This document shows, piece after piece, positions 55,989 through 64,000 of a stretch of DNA of 64,000 nt (the stretch's first letter is position 1; each line of letters opens with the position of its first letter). Position numbers and translations under genes: made by a program. Under the pieces are notes generated by a model, which was not told the DNA's origin, made no database searches, and saw only the letters and a program-made list of their open reading frames with translations. Origin of the DNA: Halovivax gelatinilyticus (GTDB lineage Archaea > Halobacteriota > Halobacteria > Halobacteriales > Natrialbaceae). The stretch spans positions 1,749,992 to 1,813,991 of the forward strand of contig NZ_CP101322.1 of the NCBI RefSeq assembly GCF_024300625.1, given 5' to 3'.

Positions 55989-56999
55989 TCACTCGCCGGC
56001 CGATTGCCGGCGGTACCACTCGACGGTCTCGCGGATGCCTTCCTCGATGGGGACGGTCGCTTCGAAACCCAGTTCCTCGACGGCCCGCGAGACGTCGGCT
56101 TCGGAGCGTTCGATATCGCCCGCACGCGGGTCGGTGTAGACGATATCGGCGTCCGATCCGGCGGCCTCGCGGATGATCTCGGCGAGTTCGGCGATCGAGA
56201 TCGAGCGGCCGGTGGCGACGTTGTACGCCCGTCCGACGCGGTCGGTCGTCGCGGCGGCGAGGTTCGCCCGGACGACGTCGTCGACGGCGACGAAGTCGCG
56301 GGTCTGGTCGCCCTCGCCGTGGACGGTGATCGGACCGCCCGAGAGCGCCTGTTCGACGAAGACGCGGATGACGCCCGCGTAATCGCCCCCGCTCTGGCCG
56401 GGGCCGTAGACGTTGAAGTAGCGAAGCGCGACGGTCTCGACGCCGTAGAGGTCGTGATAGAGGGTCGCGTAGCGGTCCGCGGCGAGCTTTTCGAGCCCGT
56501 AGGGCGACGTCGGCCGTTTCGGATCGGGTTCGGCGATCGGCACCGACGCTGGCTGGCCGTAGATCGCCGCCGACGAGGCGATAACGACGCGCGTATCGTG
56601 GCGTCGCGCCGCGTCGAGTAGTGCGAGTGTAGCTTGCGCGTTGACCGCGTGACTCTCTCGGGGCGTCTCGATCGACCGCTCGACGCTGACGACGGCCGCC
56701 TCGTGAAAGACCACGTCGGCCGCGGCGACGGCCGACTCGAGCGCCTCCTCGTCGCGAACGTCCGCCCGTACGACCGACGCCCCGTCGGGCACCGCCTCGC
56801 GATCGCCCGACTCGAACGAGTCGTAGACCGTGACGTCGGCGACCGGCGAGAGCGCCGCCGCGATCTTCGAGCCGATGAAGCCCGCCCCGCCGGTGACGAG
56901 CACCGCGCGTTCTCGCAGTTCGGGTGGCGGGGTCACCGTCGGTGCGGTTCCGACTGTGTCGACGGATTCGGCGTCAGGTTCTTCGTTCCGAGTTCGCAT
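55989..56999 (-). CDS. NAD-dependent epimerase/dehydratase (UDP-glucose 4-epimerase-like)
   Basis: 336 residues of the extended SDR family: NAD motif TGGAGFIGS near residue 35, catalytic Ser in VIASSAAIYG and YGLEK (YxxxK), plus the ALRYFNVYGPGQ block typical of GalE-type enzymes. An N-terminal extension of about 30 residues is unusual. ATG 56999 (MRTRNEE) is chosen; the frame extends to 57113, but that part is basic and shadow-like. It makes or interconverts nucleotide sugars for envelope glycans. Divergent from rdfA. Confidence 0.87.
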   Translation of the reverse strand: MRTRNEEPDAESVDTVGTAPTVTPPPELRERAVLVTGGAGFIGSKIAAALSPVADVTVYDSFESGDREAVPDGASVVRADVRDEEALESAVAAADVVFHEAAVVSVERSIETPRESHAVNAQATLALLDAARRHDTRVVIASSAAIYGQPASVPIAEPDPKRPTSPYGLEKLAADRYATLYHDLYGVETVALRYFNVYGPGQSGGDYAGVIRVFVEQALSGGPITVHGEGDQTRDFVAVDDVVRANLAAATTDRVGRAYNVATGRSISIAELAEIIREAAGSDADIVYTDPRAGDIERSEADVSRAVEELGFEATVPIEEGIRETVEWYRRQSAGE

Positions 57000-57121
57000 T
57001 CGTTGAATCCCTCTCCGGGAGCCGCTTTCAGTGTGGCGGTCGCCTGCACGCAGTGGTCTGTGCGACGATTGCCGCCCGTCTGAGCCGAGACGCTTTTTTC
57101 CCGGCCGCGTCACGTCCAGGC

Positions 57122-57748
57122 ATGGACAGTGGGGAGTCGGCCGGTGATCCGACGGACAGCAAGGTCGGGCGACTCATCGAGACGTACGGACTTTCGGGGT
57201 TGGGTGAGGAACTCGCGGCGCGCTGGACCGCGCCGGCCGACGAGCGATCGAGCCTGCGCGAACTCGCCGACGTCTTCAACCGGCGATTGCTTTCGGCCGC
57301 GCTCGAAGACGCCGGCGTCGAGACGATCGACGGCGACGTCGAGAGCGTCTACCGCGTGCTAACCGACGACGTCTCGGCCGGGGTTCGAACGGAGACGAAG
57401 CGCCGACTCCGACGGGAGGGTGTCGACGTCGACGAACTCGAGTCGGCGTTCGTCTCTCACCAGGCGATCCACACCTACCTCAGAACCTACCGGGACGTCG
57501 CGTACGAACCGGACGAACGGAGCCCCGAACGACAACGCGAGATCGAGCGCGATCGCATCCGTCGCCTTCGGCGTCGGACGGAGGTCGTCACCGAAGACGC
57601 GATTTCACGACTGGCCGGATCCGACAGGCTGTCCGTCGGCGATTCGAGCGTCCTCGTCGACGTTCGGGTCTTCTGTGACGACTGCGGGACGGACTACACG
57701 GTGGACGAGTTACTCGATCTGGGCGGCTGTGCGTGCACGGAGACGTGA
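57122..57748 (+). CDS. rdfA: Rod-determining factor RdfA-like protein
   Basis: 208 residues starting MDSGESAG...SKVGRLIETYGL, matching the haloarchaeal RdfA family needed for rod shape in Haloferax volcanii. The middle is helical and charged. The C-terminus has a cysteine cluster, CDDC (185-188) and CAC (203-205), suggesting a zinc knuckle. There are no membrane segments. It lies 89 bp before the SMC-related gene, the same neighbour as in Haloferax, supporting the assignment. ATG 57122 is the first methionine after the divergent promoter gap. Confidence 0.8.
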   Translation: MDSGESAGDPTDSKVGRLIETYGLSGLGEELAARWTAPADERSSLRELADVFNRRLLSAALEDAGVETIDGDVESVYRVLTDDVSAGVRTETKRRLRREGVDVDELESAFVSHQAIHTYLRTYRDVAYEPDERSPERQREIERDRIRRLRRRTEVVTEDAISRLAGSDRLSVGDSSVLVDVRVFCDDCGTDYTVDELLDLGGCACTET

Positions 57749-57837
57749 TCGTCCCGTAAGCGGCTGCGGACGCCGCGACGCGGGTACGAAGTCGAAAACG
57801 CCATCATCTTTATCCCGCCGTGAGTACAGGCGCTACA

Positions 57838-59778
57838 ATGGATCAGCAGTCACCCGTCGCCGACCGCGTCGAAGTCGACGTCGAGAACGTCGGCGGGATC
57901 GACGAAACTCGCGTCGAGTTTTCACCCGGGATAACGGTCCTCACCGGGCGGAACGCGACGAACCGTACGTCGTTTCTCCGATCGCTGATGGCCGTCCTCG
58001 GAAGCGACGAGTACTCGTTAAAGAGCGACGCCGACTCGGGGCGAGTCGAACTCTCGATCGGTGACGAAACCTTCACGCGGACCTTAGAGCGGACGAACGC
58101 CACCGTCACGAGCGGCGGCGAACCGTACCTGGACGACCCGACGCTGGCCGACCTGTTCGCGTTCTTGCTCGAGTCGAACGAGGCGAGGCGGGCCGTCGAG
58201 CGCGGCGGTGACCTGCGCGAACTCATCATGCGCCCCGTCGACACGGAGGCGATCCACGCCGAGATCGACCGATTGCGCGAGCGGAAGGCGTCGATCCGCG
58301 ACGAACTCGACGAGCTCGACGAACTAGAGCGCGAGCGGACGCGCCTCGAATCCGAGCGGACGCGCCTCGAATCCGACCTCGAGACTGCCCGAGACGAACG
58401 CGACGAACGCGAACGCTCCCTCGAATCCTACGATCGAGACGTCGAGGAGACTCGCTCGGAAAAGGACGAACTCGAGTCGGCGCTTTCTGAACTCAACGAG
58501 GTACGTTCGGAACTCGAATCGGTGCGTTTCGAGATCGAAACCCAGCGAGAGAGCATCGAAACGCTGCGCGAGGAGCGAGAATCGCTGGGCGAGCGCCTGG
58601 ACGAGGACGGCTCAGTTCCCGCCGAGGAACTGGCCCGGATCGAGGGTCGTCTCGAGGCGCTCCGCGAGCGAAAGGCCGAAGTCGAGTCGCTGGTCACCGA
58701 CGTCCAGCGGATCGTTCGCTTCAACGAGGAGGTGCTCTCGGGCGACGAGGGAACCGTCGCGACCCTGCTCCGGTCCGACGAGGACGACCCGACGGACGCC
58801 CTCGTCGCCGACGAGGTGGTCTGCTGGACGTGCGGGAGCGAGGTCGAGACGGACCGCATCGAATCGACGCTCGATGAGTTGCGCGAGCTTCGCGTCGAGA
58901 CGTCGGCGACCCGTCGCGATCTGAACGCGGAGATCGACGAGGTATCCGCGGAGAAACGACGACTCGAATCGGAGCGAGAGTCGATCCGAGACGACAGCCG
59001 GCGACTCGACCGGATCGACGCCGAACTCGACGATCGCGAAGCGACCGTCGCGTCGCTGGTAGACGACCGCGAGCGACTGACCGAGCGCGTCCGATCGCTC
59101 GAAGCCGAGGTCGAGGAACTCGACGTCGTCGACGAGTACGACGAGATGCTCGATCGCCACCGAGAGCTAAACCAGGCGGAGTTTCGCATCGACCAGCTCG
59201 AAGACGAGCTGGCCGAAACCGAGCGGGAGATCGACGCACTCGACGAGCGACTGGGCGAGCGTTCGACGCTCGAATCCCGCCTCGAGGACGTCTCGGCCGA
59301 ACTCGACTCGCGCCGGACCGAGATCGAGCGGATCGAAGCCGACGCCGTCTCGCACTTCAACGAGCACATGGAGGAGGTACTCGACATCCTCGAGTACGAC
59401 AACCTCGATCGGATCTGGATCGAACGCACGACGACGGAGAAACGTGAGGGCCGTCGGACGGTCGAAGCGAGCACGTTCGACCTCCACATCGTCCGTTCGA
59501 CGGACGCGGACGTCGCCTACGAGGATACGGTCGACAACCTGAGCGAGAGCGAGCGCGAGGTGACCGGCCTGGTGTTCGCGCTGGCGGGCTACCTGGTCCA
59601 CGACGTCTACGAAACGCTTCCGTTCGTCCTGCTGGACTCGCTCGAGGCGATCGACGCCGACCGAATCGCGCGACTCGTCGAGTACATCGGCGCCTACGTC
59701 GACGCGCTCGTCGTCGCGTTACTGCCCGAAGACGCCGCGGCGCTCTCAGACGAGTACGAGCGCATTACGGAGATATAA
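57838..59778 (+). CDS. Archaea-specific SMC-related protein (Sph3-like)
   Basis: 646 residues with SMC/Rad50-like layout: Walker A variant TGRNATNRTS (36-45), first coiled coil (about 137-300), a CWTC zinc-hook-like motif (329-332), second coiled coil (about 340-490), a globular ATPase half, ABC signature NLSESERE and Walker B FVLLDSLEAID. It is about half the size of a true SMC, typical of haloarchaeal Sph proteins. A TATA-like ctttatccc sits about 30 bp before ATG 57838. Adjacent to rdfA, so a role in cell-shape or chromosome control is likely. Confidence 0.87.
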   Translation: MDQQSPVADRVEVDVENVGGIDETRVEFSPGITVLTGRNATNRTSFLRSLMAVLGSDEYSLKSDADSGRVELSIGDETFTRTLERTNATVTSGGEPYLDDPTLADLFAFLLESNEARRAVERGGDLRELIMRPVDTEAIHAEIDRLRERKASIRDELDELDELERERTRLESERTRLESDLETARDERDERERSLESYDRDVEETRSEKDELESALSELNEVRSELESVRFEIETQRESIETLREERESLGERLDEDGSVPAEELARIEGRLEALRERKAEVESLVTDVQRIVRFNEEVLSGDEGTVATLLRSDEDDPTDALVADEVVCWTCGSEVETDRIESTLDELRELRVETSATRRDLNAEIDEVSAEKRRLESERESIRDDSRRLDRIDAELDDREATVASLVDDRERLTERVRSLEAEVEELDVVDEYDEMLDRHRELNQAEFRIDQLEDELAETEREIDALDERLGERSTLESRLEDVSAELDSRRTEIERIEADAVSHFNEHMEEVLDILEYDNLDRIWIERTTTEKREGRRTVEASTFDLHIVRSTDADVAYEDTVDNLSESEREVTGLVFALAGYLVHDVYETLPFVLLDSLEAIDADRIARLVEYIGAYVDALVVALLPEDAAALSDEYERITEI

Positions 59779-60040
59779 GGCGTCGACGGTTCAATCTCCA
59801 ATCGTCGCTACTTGTGTGCGTTAGAACGCGCCGGCCGAGTAAGGGGGATCACGCCGGCCGGCGAGTCGAATTCAAATGGCAGGGGTCTGGCCATTGACGT
59901 CGGTGTGTCGGCCCCGCCAGTTCACCCTGGGCTATCCGCCATAAAAGAAGTACTGGCCAAATTCAGACACTATAGCGGCCATAGCGCCTGGAACGGTGAT
60001 TCGGGTTGGTTGTGCTGTGGCCGACCATCGACCATGTGGC

Positions 60041-61240
60041 TTACGCCCGCGGCATCCGAAGCGTCAGACCGATGACGACGACCATGATGACCGCGAGCGC
60101 GAGGTAGCCCTGATCGAAGAAGCCGTACTCGCCGATCACGCCGAAGACGACCGGTCCCGCTGCGCCGAGCGTCGCCGTCGCCGTTCGGACGACGCCGAGG
60201 CCGGCGCCCTGTCGCTCGTCCGTGAACGAGTCGGCCAGAAACGACTGGGTGATCGCCCCGGAGCCGAGCATGGTGGCGACGAGCGCGGTGACGGCGACGA
60301 GCGCCCACAGCTCCGAGACGAACGGGAGCGCGAGCAGGCCGACCGTCGGCGGGCTCAACACGGCGACGAGCGATCGGCGCATGCCGAATCGGTCGTAGGC
60401 GGCGCCGGCAAGCGGTTTGACGACGACGCCGACGGCGAAGAAGAACCCGAACAGCAGGCTCGCGACCGCCGGCGACAGCCCCTTGATCGACTCGAGGTAG
60501 GTGGGGTAGAAGGCGGTGAACGACTGCCAGAGAAACATGAACAGAAACAGGATCACCGCCATGGTGCCGATCTCGGACGTGCGAAGCTCTCGAAAGACGC
60601 CGAGGGTCTCCCGGAGGGTGAGCGGCTCGTGGTCGACGTCGGTCGGCCGGGCCGGCACCGCGAGGTAGATGGCCAGCGCGCCGACGACCAGCAGCGGGAC
60701 GACGAACCCGAGGCCGGCCTGCCAGGCGACGACGCCGGCGACGACGGTCGCGATCGGGGGCAAGATCGTCTGTCCGACGTCGCCCGTCGCCATCGTCACG
60801 CCGAGGGCGCTTCCCAGCCGATCCTGGTAGAGTTTCGAGAGGACGGTGATCCGCGCGATCGGGTACATCGAGTGGCCGACGCCCCAAAGCGCGGTCGCGA
60901 GAAACAGAACGGCCGGCGTGCTCGCCGTCACCACCAGCGCGAGGGCGACGGCGACGACGAGCGCGCCGCCGGCCATGAGCGTCCGCTCGGGGTAGCGATC
61001 GGCGAGAACGCCGCCGGGAAGTTGTCCGAGCGCGGCGAACAGCCACAGGACGGAGACGAGCAATCCCGCGACCGGGAGCGAAAGCGCGTAAGTCTCCTGG
61101 AGCGAGGGGATGAGAACGGGCAGGATCATCCGGGCGCCGACGAGCACGCCCCAGACGCTCGCGACTGCGAGCAGGGCGGTGCCGGTCCCGCCGTCCCACA
61201 GCGCCGAGAGTTCCCGTTTCAGCCCGGATCGAACGCCCAT
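60041..61240 (-). CDS. MFS transporter
   Basis: 399 residues with twelve predicted membrane segments. The loop 2-3 motif GVLADRYPERTLM matches the MFS signature A (DRxxRR type) and is repeated in the C-half as GAAYDRFGMRRS. Substrate unknown. ATG 61240 starts just before the first helix. It converges with the SMC-related gene across a 262-bp gap. Confidence 0.88.
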   Translation of the reverse strand: MGVRSGLKRELSALWDGGTGTALLAVASVWGVLVGARMILPVLIPSLQETYALSLPVAGLLVSVLWLFAALGQLPGGVLADRYPERTLMAGGALVVAVALALVVTASTPAVLFLATALWGVGHSMYPIARITVLSKLYQDRLGSALGVTMATGDVGQTILPPIATVVAGVVAWQAGLGFVVPLLVVGALAIYLAVPARPTDVDHEPLTLRETLGVFRELRTSEIGTMAVILFLFMFLWQSFTAFYPTYLESIKGLSPAVASLLFGFFFAVGVVVKPLAGAAYDRFGMRRSLVAVLSPPTVGLLALPFVSELWALVAVTALVATMLGSGAITQSFLADSFTDERQGAGLGVVRTATATLGAAGPVVFGVIGEYGFFDQGYLALAVIMVVVIGLTLRMPRA

Positions 61241-61394
61241 TGCCTACGCGCACACAGGGTGGGTTCGCGGATAACCGTTGGTTCCGCCGCACGGATTTCC
61301 GGTTCGTGCGGACTCGTCGGGTGTGAACCCGGATTCGTTCGCGCTCCGGGTTCGTTCTGGCTCAGGGTCGACCGTGGCCGATTCGGCCGCGCAG

Positions 61395-62813
61395 TCACTC
61401 GGCCTGCGGTCTGACCTTGAACCCGTAGCGGGTGACGCCCTCCTGGGTGTAGATCCGGCGGATCGTCGCCTCGATCCGGTCGCCGACGGCGAAGGCCGAG
61501 GGGTCGGCGTCGGTTCCCATCGCCGGGGCGCTGACCGAACTCCCGCCGTCCGGCGCGTCGAAGGCGACGACGACGGCCGCGTAGTCGCCCGATCGCGACT
61601 GCTGTTCGGCGAATTCGGGCGGGGCACCACCCTGCGAGATGGTCGTGACCGACTCGATCGTTCCCGTTCCCGGGAGCGCGACGGGTTCGTACTCGACGAG
61701 GGTTCGACAGTCCGGACAGGCACCCTCGGGCGGGAAGGATATCGCCTCGCAGGCGGGACAGCGGCCGGCTTCGAGTCGGTACCGCTGAGGAATCGATCGG
61801 CGCCACGTCGGGACGCTGACGTAGGCGCCGCCGCCCGACGGCGAGCCGGAGGTAACGTCGCCGCGCTGGCGGAGGTACTCGGCGTAGGTGCAGGGCTGCT
61901 CGCCGTCGACGTCGACGGCCGTCGGGACGGCCGCGTCCGATTCGATGGCGACGGCCTGTGCACTCTCGCCGTAGCCGACGGCCAGGATCGAAACGTGGCC
62001 GTCGGCCAGCGCGTTCGCGAGCGTCACCGGGACGCTCGCCGCCCCGAGGTCGCCGAGGTCGTGGACCGTCGCGCACGCGGCGATCGCGTCGGTGTCGACG
62101 CCGAGGGCGCCCGCCGCGCGGTAGGGCAGTTTTCCGTCCGGGGCCTGGATCGCGACGGCGTCGGGCTCCGGATCACCATCGAGGCCGGAGACCGCGCCAC
62201 GGACCGCCTCCGTGAACGCGTCTCGATCGTACTGCGTGACCGAGAGTCCTTCGGTCGAGCGCTCGCCCGCCCGTCGAAATCGCGTTCCCGGGGTGGCCAC
62301 AGACCAGCTGGCGCGATCTACGATCTGTGCCGGGCCGTCTGCCGTGAGCACGAACGCCGCGGCCCCGGCCCCGGCGGCGTGGTCGATCGCGTCGTCCGGC
62401 TCGCCCCGCGGGGCGTCCGCGACGACGACGAGCGCGCACTCGTCACGGTCCGCCGCGTCCATCGCGGTCCAGATCGCGCTCGTTCCGGCGCTCGTGCCCC
62501 CGGCGAACAACCGCCGGCTCGCGCCGGCGTCGATCCCGAGCATCTCGCCCAGTCGCGAGGTCGACTCGCCTTCTTCCACCGGCGGGGTCGTCGTGGCGAA
62601 CCCGAGCCACGTGACGTCGTCCGGCTCGACAGACCCGACGTCGAGAGCCCGGCTGGCGGCCTCGTACCCCATCGTCAGGGCGTCCTCGTCGGCGGCGGGG
62701 ACGGCCGTCTCGCGGATGCCGGCGCCCTGGAACCGACCCCACGCCTCCTCGTACTCCTCGGCCGCGATCCGGAGCCGCGGGGCGTACGCGGCGCCAGCGG
62801 TGATCCCCGTCAT
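61395..62813 (-). CDS. HMG-CoA-synthase-fold / DUF35 OB-fold fusion protein
   Basis: 472 residues. The first 290 match the HMG-CoA synthase/KAS III thiolase fold (AGAAYAPRLRI, DEDALTMGYEAA), but the catalytic Cys position is Thr107 (GGTSAGTSAI) and the HxPxxK region reads QAPDGK (Q223). The C-terminal part (about 345-472) is a DUF35 module with a zinc ribbon (C352, C355, C366, C369) and an acyl-CoA-binding OB fold. It overlaps the thiolase stop by 4 bp. It is likely a non-catalytic or acyl-channelling partner of the thiolase rather than an HMG-CoA synthase. Confidence 0.83.
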   Translation of the reverse strand: MTGITAGAAYAPRLRIAAEEYEEAWGRFQGAGIRETAVPAADEDALTMGYEAASRALDVGSVEPDDVTWLGFATTTPPVEEGESTSRLGEMLGIDAGASRRLFAGGTSAGTSAIWTAMDAADRDECALVVVADAPRGEPDDAIDHAAGAGAAAFVLTADGPAQIVDRASWSVATPGTRFRRAGERSTEGLSVTQYDRDAFTEAVRGAVSGLDGDPEPDAVAIQAPDGKLPYRAAGALGVDTDAIAACATVHDLGDLGAASVPVTLANALADGHVSILAVGYGESAQAVAIESDAAVPTAVDVDGEQPCTYAEYLRQRGDVTSGSPSGGGAYVSVPTWRRSIPQRYRLEAGRCPACEAISFPPEGACPDCRTLVEYEPVALPGTGTIESVTTISQGGAPPEFAEQQSRSGDYAAVVVAFDAPDGGSSVSAPAMGTDADPSAFAVGDRIEATIRRIYTQEGVTRYGFKVRPQAE

Positions 62814-63982
62814 ACCATCACCTCTCGTTCGAAGACGCAGACGACGGCGGCGCCGCCGCTCCCGCCCACGTTGTGCGTGAGTCCGTAGACCGGGTCGTCG
62901 ACCTGGCGATCGCCCGCCTCGCCGGAGAGCTGTGCGAACGCCTCGACCACCTGGCCGGCTCCGGTCGCGCCGATCGGGTGGCCCTTCGACTTGAGGCCGC
63001 CGGAGGTGTTGACCGGCAGGTCGCCGTCGCGTTCGGTCCGTCCGGACTCGATCAGGTCGCCCGACTCGCCCCGCTCGCAGAAGCCGAGGTCCTCGTAGGC
63101 GAGCAGCTCCGCGATGGCGAAGCAGTCGTGGACCTCGGCGAAATCCAGGTCGTCCGGGCCGACGCCGGCCATCTCGTAGGCGGCCTCGGCGGCCCGCCGG
63201 CTGGCGGGGATCTCGGTGTACGATTCGCGCTGGAACAGTCCGACGGCGTCGCTGCCGGCGCCGACGCCGGCGACCCGAATGGGGTCGTCCGTGTACGACT
63301 CGACGACGTCCTCGCTCGCGATCAGCGCGCAGGCGGCCCCGTCGGACGTGGGACAGCAGTGATAGAGCGTGAGCGGGTCGGCGACGACGGGTGCCGACTG
63401 GGCGTCCTCGAGCGTGCACTCGAAGCCGAGCTGTGCCTTGGGGTTTCTCGCGCCGTTTTCGTGATTCTTCACGGCGACCCGCGAGAGCTGCTCGCGCGTC
63501 GTTCCGTAGCGCTCCATGTGCGCCGACGCCATCTGGGCGTAGACGCCGGAGAACGTGGTGCCCGACAGGCGTTCCCACTCGGTCTCGCCCGAGACGCCGA
63601 GCCAGTACTTCGTCGCGTCGGAACTCGCGTCCGTCATGACCTCGAACCCGCCGGCCAGGACGACGTCCGCCATCCCGGACTTGACCGCCTGGACGGCCTG
63701 TCTGATCGAAAAGCCGCTTGCGGCGCAGGCGTTCTCGACGCGCGTGCAGGGGACGCCGCCGAGGCCGACGTGTTCGGTTACGGCCGGCCCCGAGAGGCCG
63801 AGTTGCCGGCCGCCGACGCCGAGGGTGCCGACGAACGCTTCGTCGATCGCGTCCGGATCGAAGCCGGCCGGGACGCTCTCTACCGCCGCTTCGAACGCCG
63901 TCCGAAACAGCGAGCGATAGCTCTCGTCGGGAAACGCCCCGTAGGCCGACTGACCCGCACCGATCAGGTACGCATCTCGCAT
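62810..63982 (-). CDS. Thiolase family protein (SCP-x/archaeal acetyl-CoA C-acyltransferase-like)
   Basis: 390 residues of the archaeal SCP-x-type thiolase group: nucleophile C86 in ENACAASG, HDCFA, GGLKSKGHPIGATG with the active-site His, and the terminal HNVGGSGGAAVV. It condenses or cleaves 3-ketoacyl-CoA. ATG 63982 is 18 bp from the window edge, so upstream operon partners cannot be seen. It is coupled by ATGA to the HMGCS-fold/DUF35 gene, mirroring archaeal thiolase-DUF35 complexes. Confidence 0.9.
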   Translation of the reverse strand: MRDAYLIGAGQSAYGAFPDESYRSLFRTAFEAAVESVPAGFDPDAIDEAFVGTLGVGGRQLGLSGPAVTEHVGLGGVPCTRVENACAASGFSIRQAVQAVKSGMADVVLAGGFEVMTDASSDATKYWLGVSGETEWERLSGTTFSGVYAQMASAHMERYGTTREQLSRVAVKNHENGARNPKAQLGFECTLEDAQSAPVVADPLTLYHCCPTSDGAACALIASEDVVESYTDDPIRVAGVGAGSDAVGLFQRESYTEIPASRRAAEAAYEMAGVGPDDLDFAEVHDCFAIAELLAYEDLGFCERGESGDLIESGRTERDGDLPVNTSGGLKSKGHPIGATGAGQVVEAFAQLSGEAGDRQVDDPVYGLTHNVGGSGGAAVVCVFEREVMV

Positions 63983-64000
63983 ACTCGCTACTCTGTGCGC

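Noticed and set aside
58428-59489. Long serine/arginine-rich frame opposite the SMC-related gene (353 codons)
   Set aside because: It is the antisense of coiled-coil codons rich in GAG/CTC and shows only low-complexity Ser/Arg. A GC-rich shadow frame.
59779-60040. Possible structured RNA between the SMC-related and MFS genes
   Set aside because: GC-rich palindromic bits (gccggccg) occur, but no coherent fold or known RNA signature could be made out.
59996-61414. 472-codon plus-strand frame over the MFS gene
   Set aside because: Charged low-complexity shadow; the minus strand has twelve clear membrane helices.
61278-62888. 536-codon plus-strand frame over the HMGCS/DUF35 gene
   Set aside because: Arg/Asp-rich with no motif, while the minus strand has full conserved domains.

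Overview
The window is chromosomal DNA of an extremely halophilic archaeon (class Halobacteria). The evidence is GC-rich coding with an Asp/Glu-rich proteome, twin-arginine lipoproteins, surface proteins with PGF-CTERM-like tails, leaderless promoters with a TATA box about 25-30 bp before the start codon, an rRNA operon ordered 16S-tRNA-Ala-23S-5S with haloarchaeal promoters, and an rdfA/SMC-related gene pair. The genus cannot be fixed by eye. No transposase, integrase, CRISPR array or replication origin was seen.

Region 1 (1-28.9 kb) is a catabolic island. It holds a DUF3311 fragment, a maleate isomerase/Asp-Glu racemase-fold enzyme, two RidA-fold proteins, a sarcosine/D-amino-acid oxidase-like flavoprotein, a complete peptide-type ABC importer (BCDF operon with two near-duplicate lipoprotein substrate-binding proteins on either side), three M24 metallopeptidases, two serine hydrolases, two paralogous fold-type I PLP enzymes, an ATP-dependent hydantoinase pair (HyuA/HyuB), an N-carbamoylsarcosine amidase-like hydrolase and a 2-oxoacid dehydrogenase E1 alpha/beta pair. 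A plausible reading is uptake of an amide, peptide or hydantoin-like compound, then ring opening, decarbamoylation and oxidation of the freed (N-methyl) amino acid.

Region 2 (29-33.1 kb) is a small acyl-CoA cluster: enoyl-CoA hydratase, SDR, a third RidA-fold protein, acyl-CoA dehydrogenase and MaoC hydratase. Region 3 (33.3-37.1 kb) has membrane proteins, a YeiH-type transporter, a two-domain multicopper oxidase lipoprotein and a wHTH/DUF7521 operon.

Region 4 (37.3-44.3 kb) is the rRNA operon. Five tandem core promoters, the 16S and 23S processing stems, an internal spacer promoter, a tRNA-like t-element before 5S and a terminator can all be read directly. After a GNAT gene comes tRNA-Cys, followed by two extra copies of its 3' end.

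Region 5 (44.4-64 kb) has a methyltransferase, a FilR1-type regulator, a LUD protein, a MacB/FtsX-like ABC exporter operon, two surface proteins, a cis-prenyltransferase, a DUF457 membrane hydrolase, a sugar epimerase, the rdfA-SMC cell-shape pair, an MFS carrier, and a thiolase paired with an HMG-CoA-synthase-fold/DUF35 fusion that lacks the expected catalytic residues.
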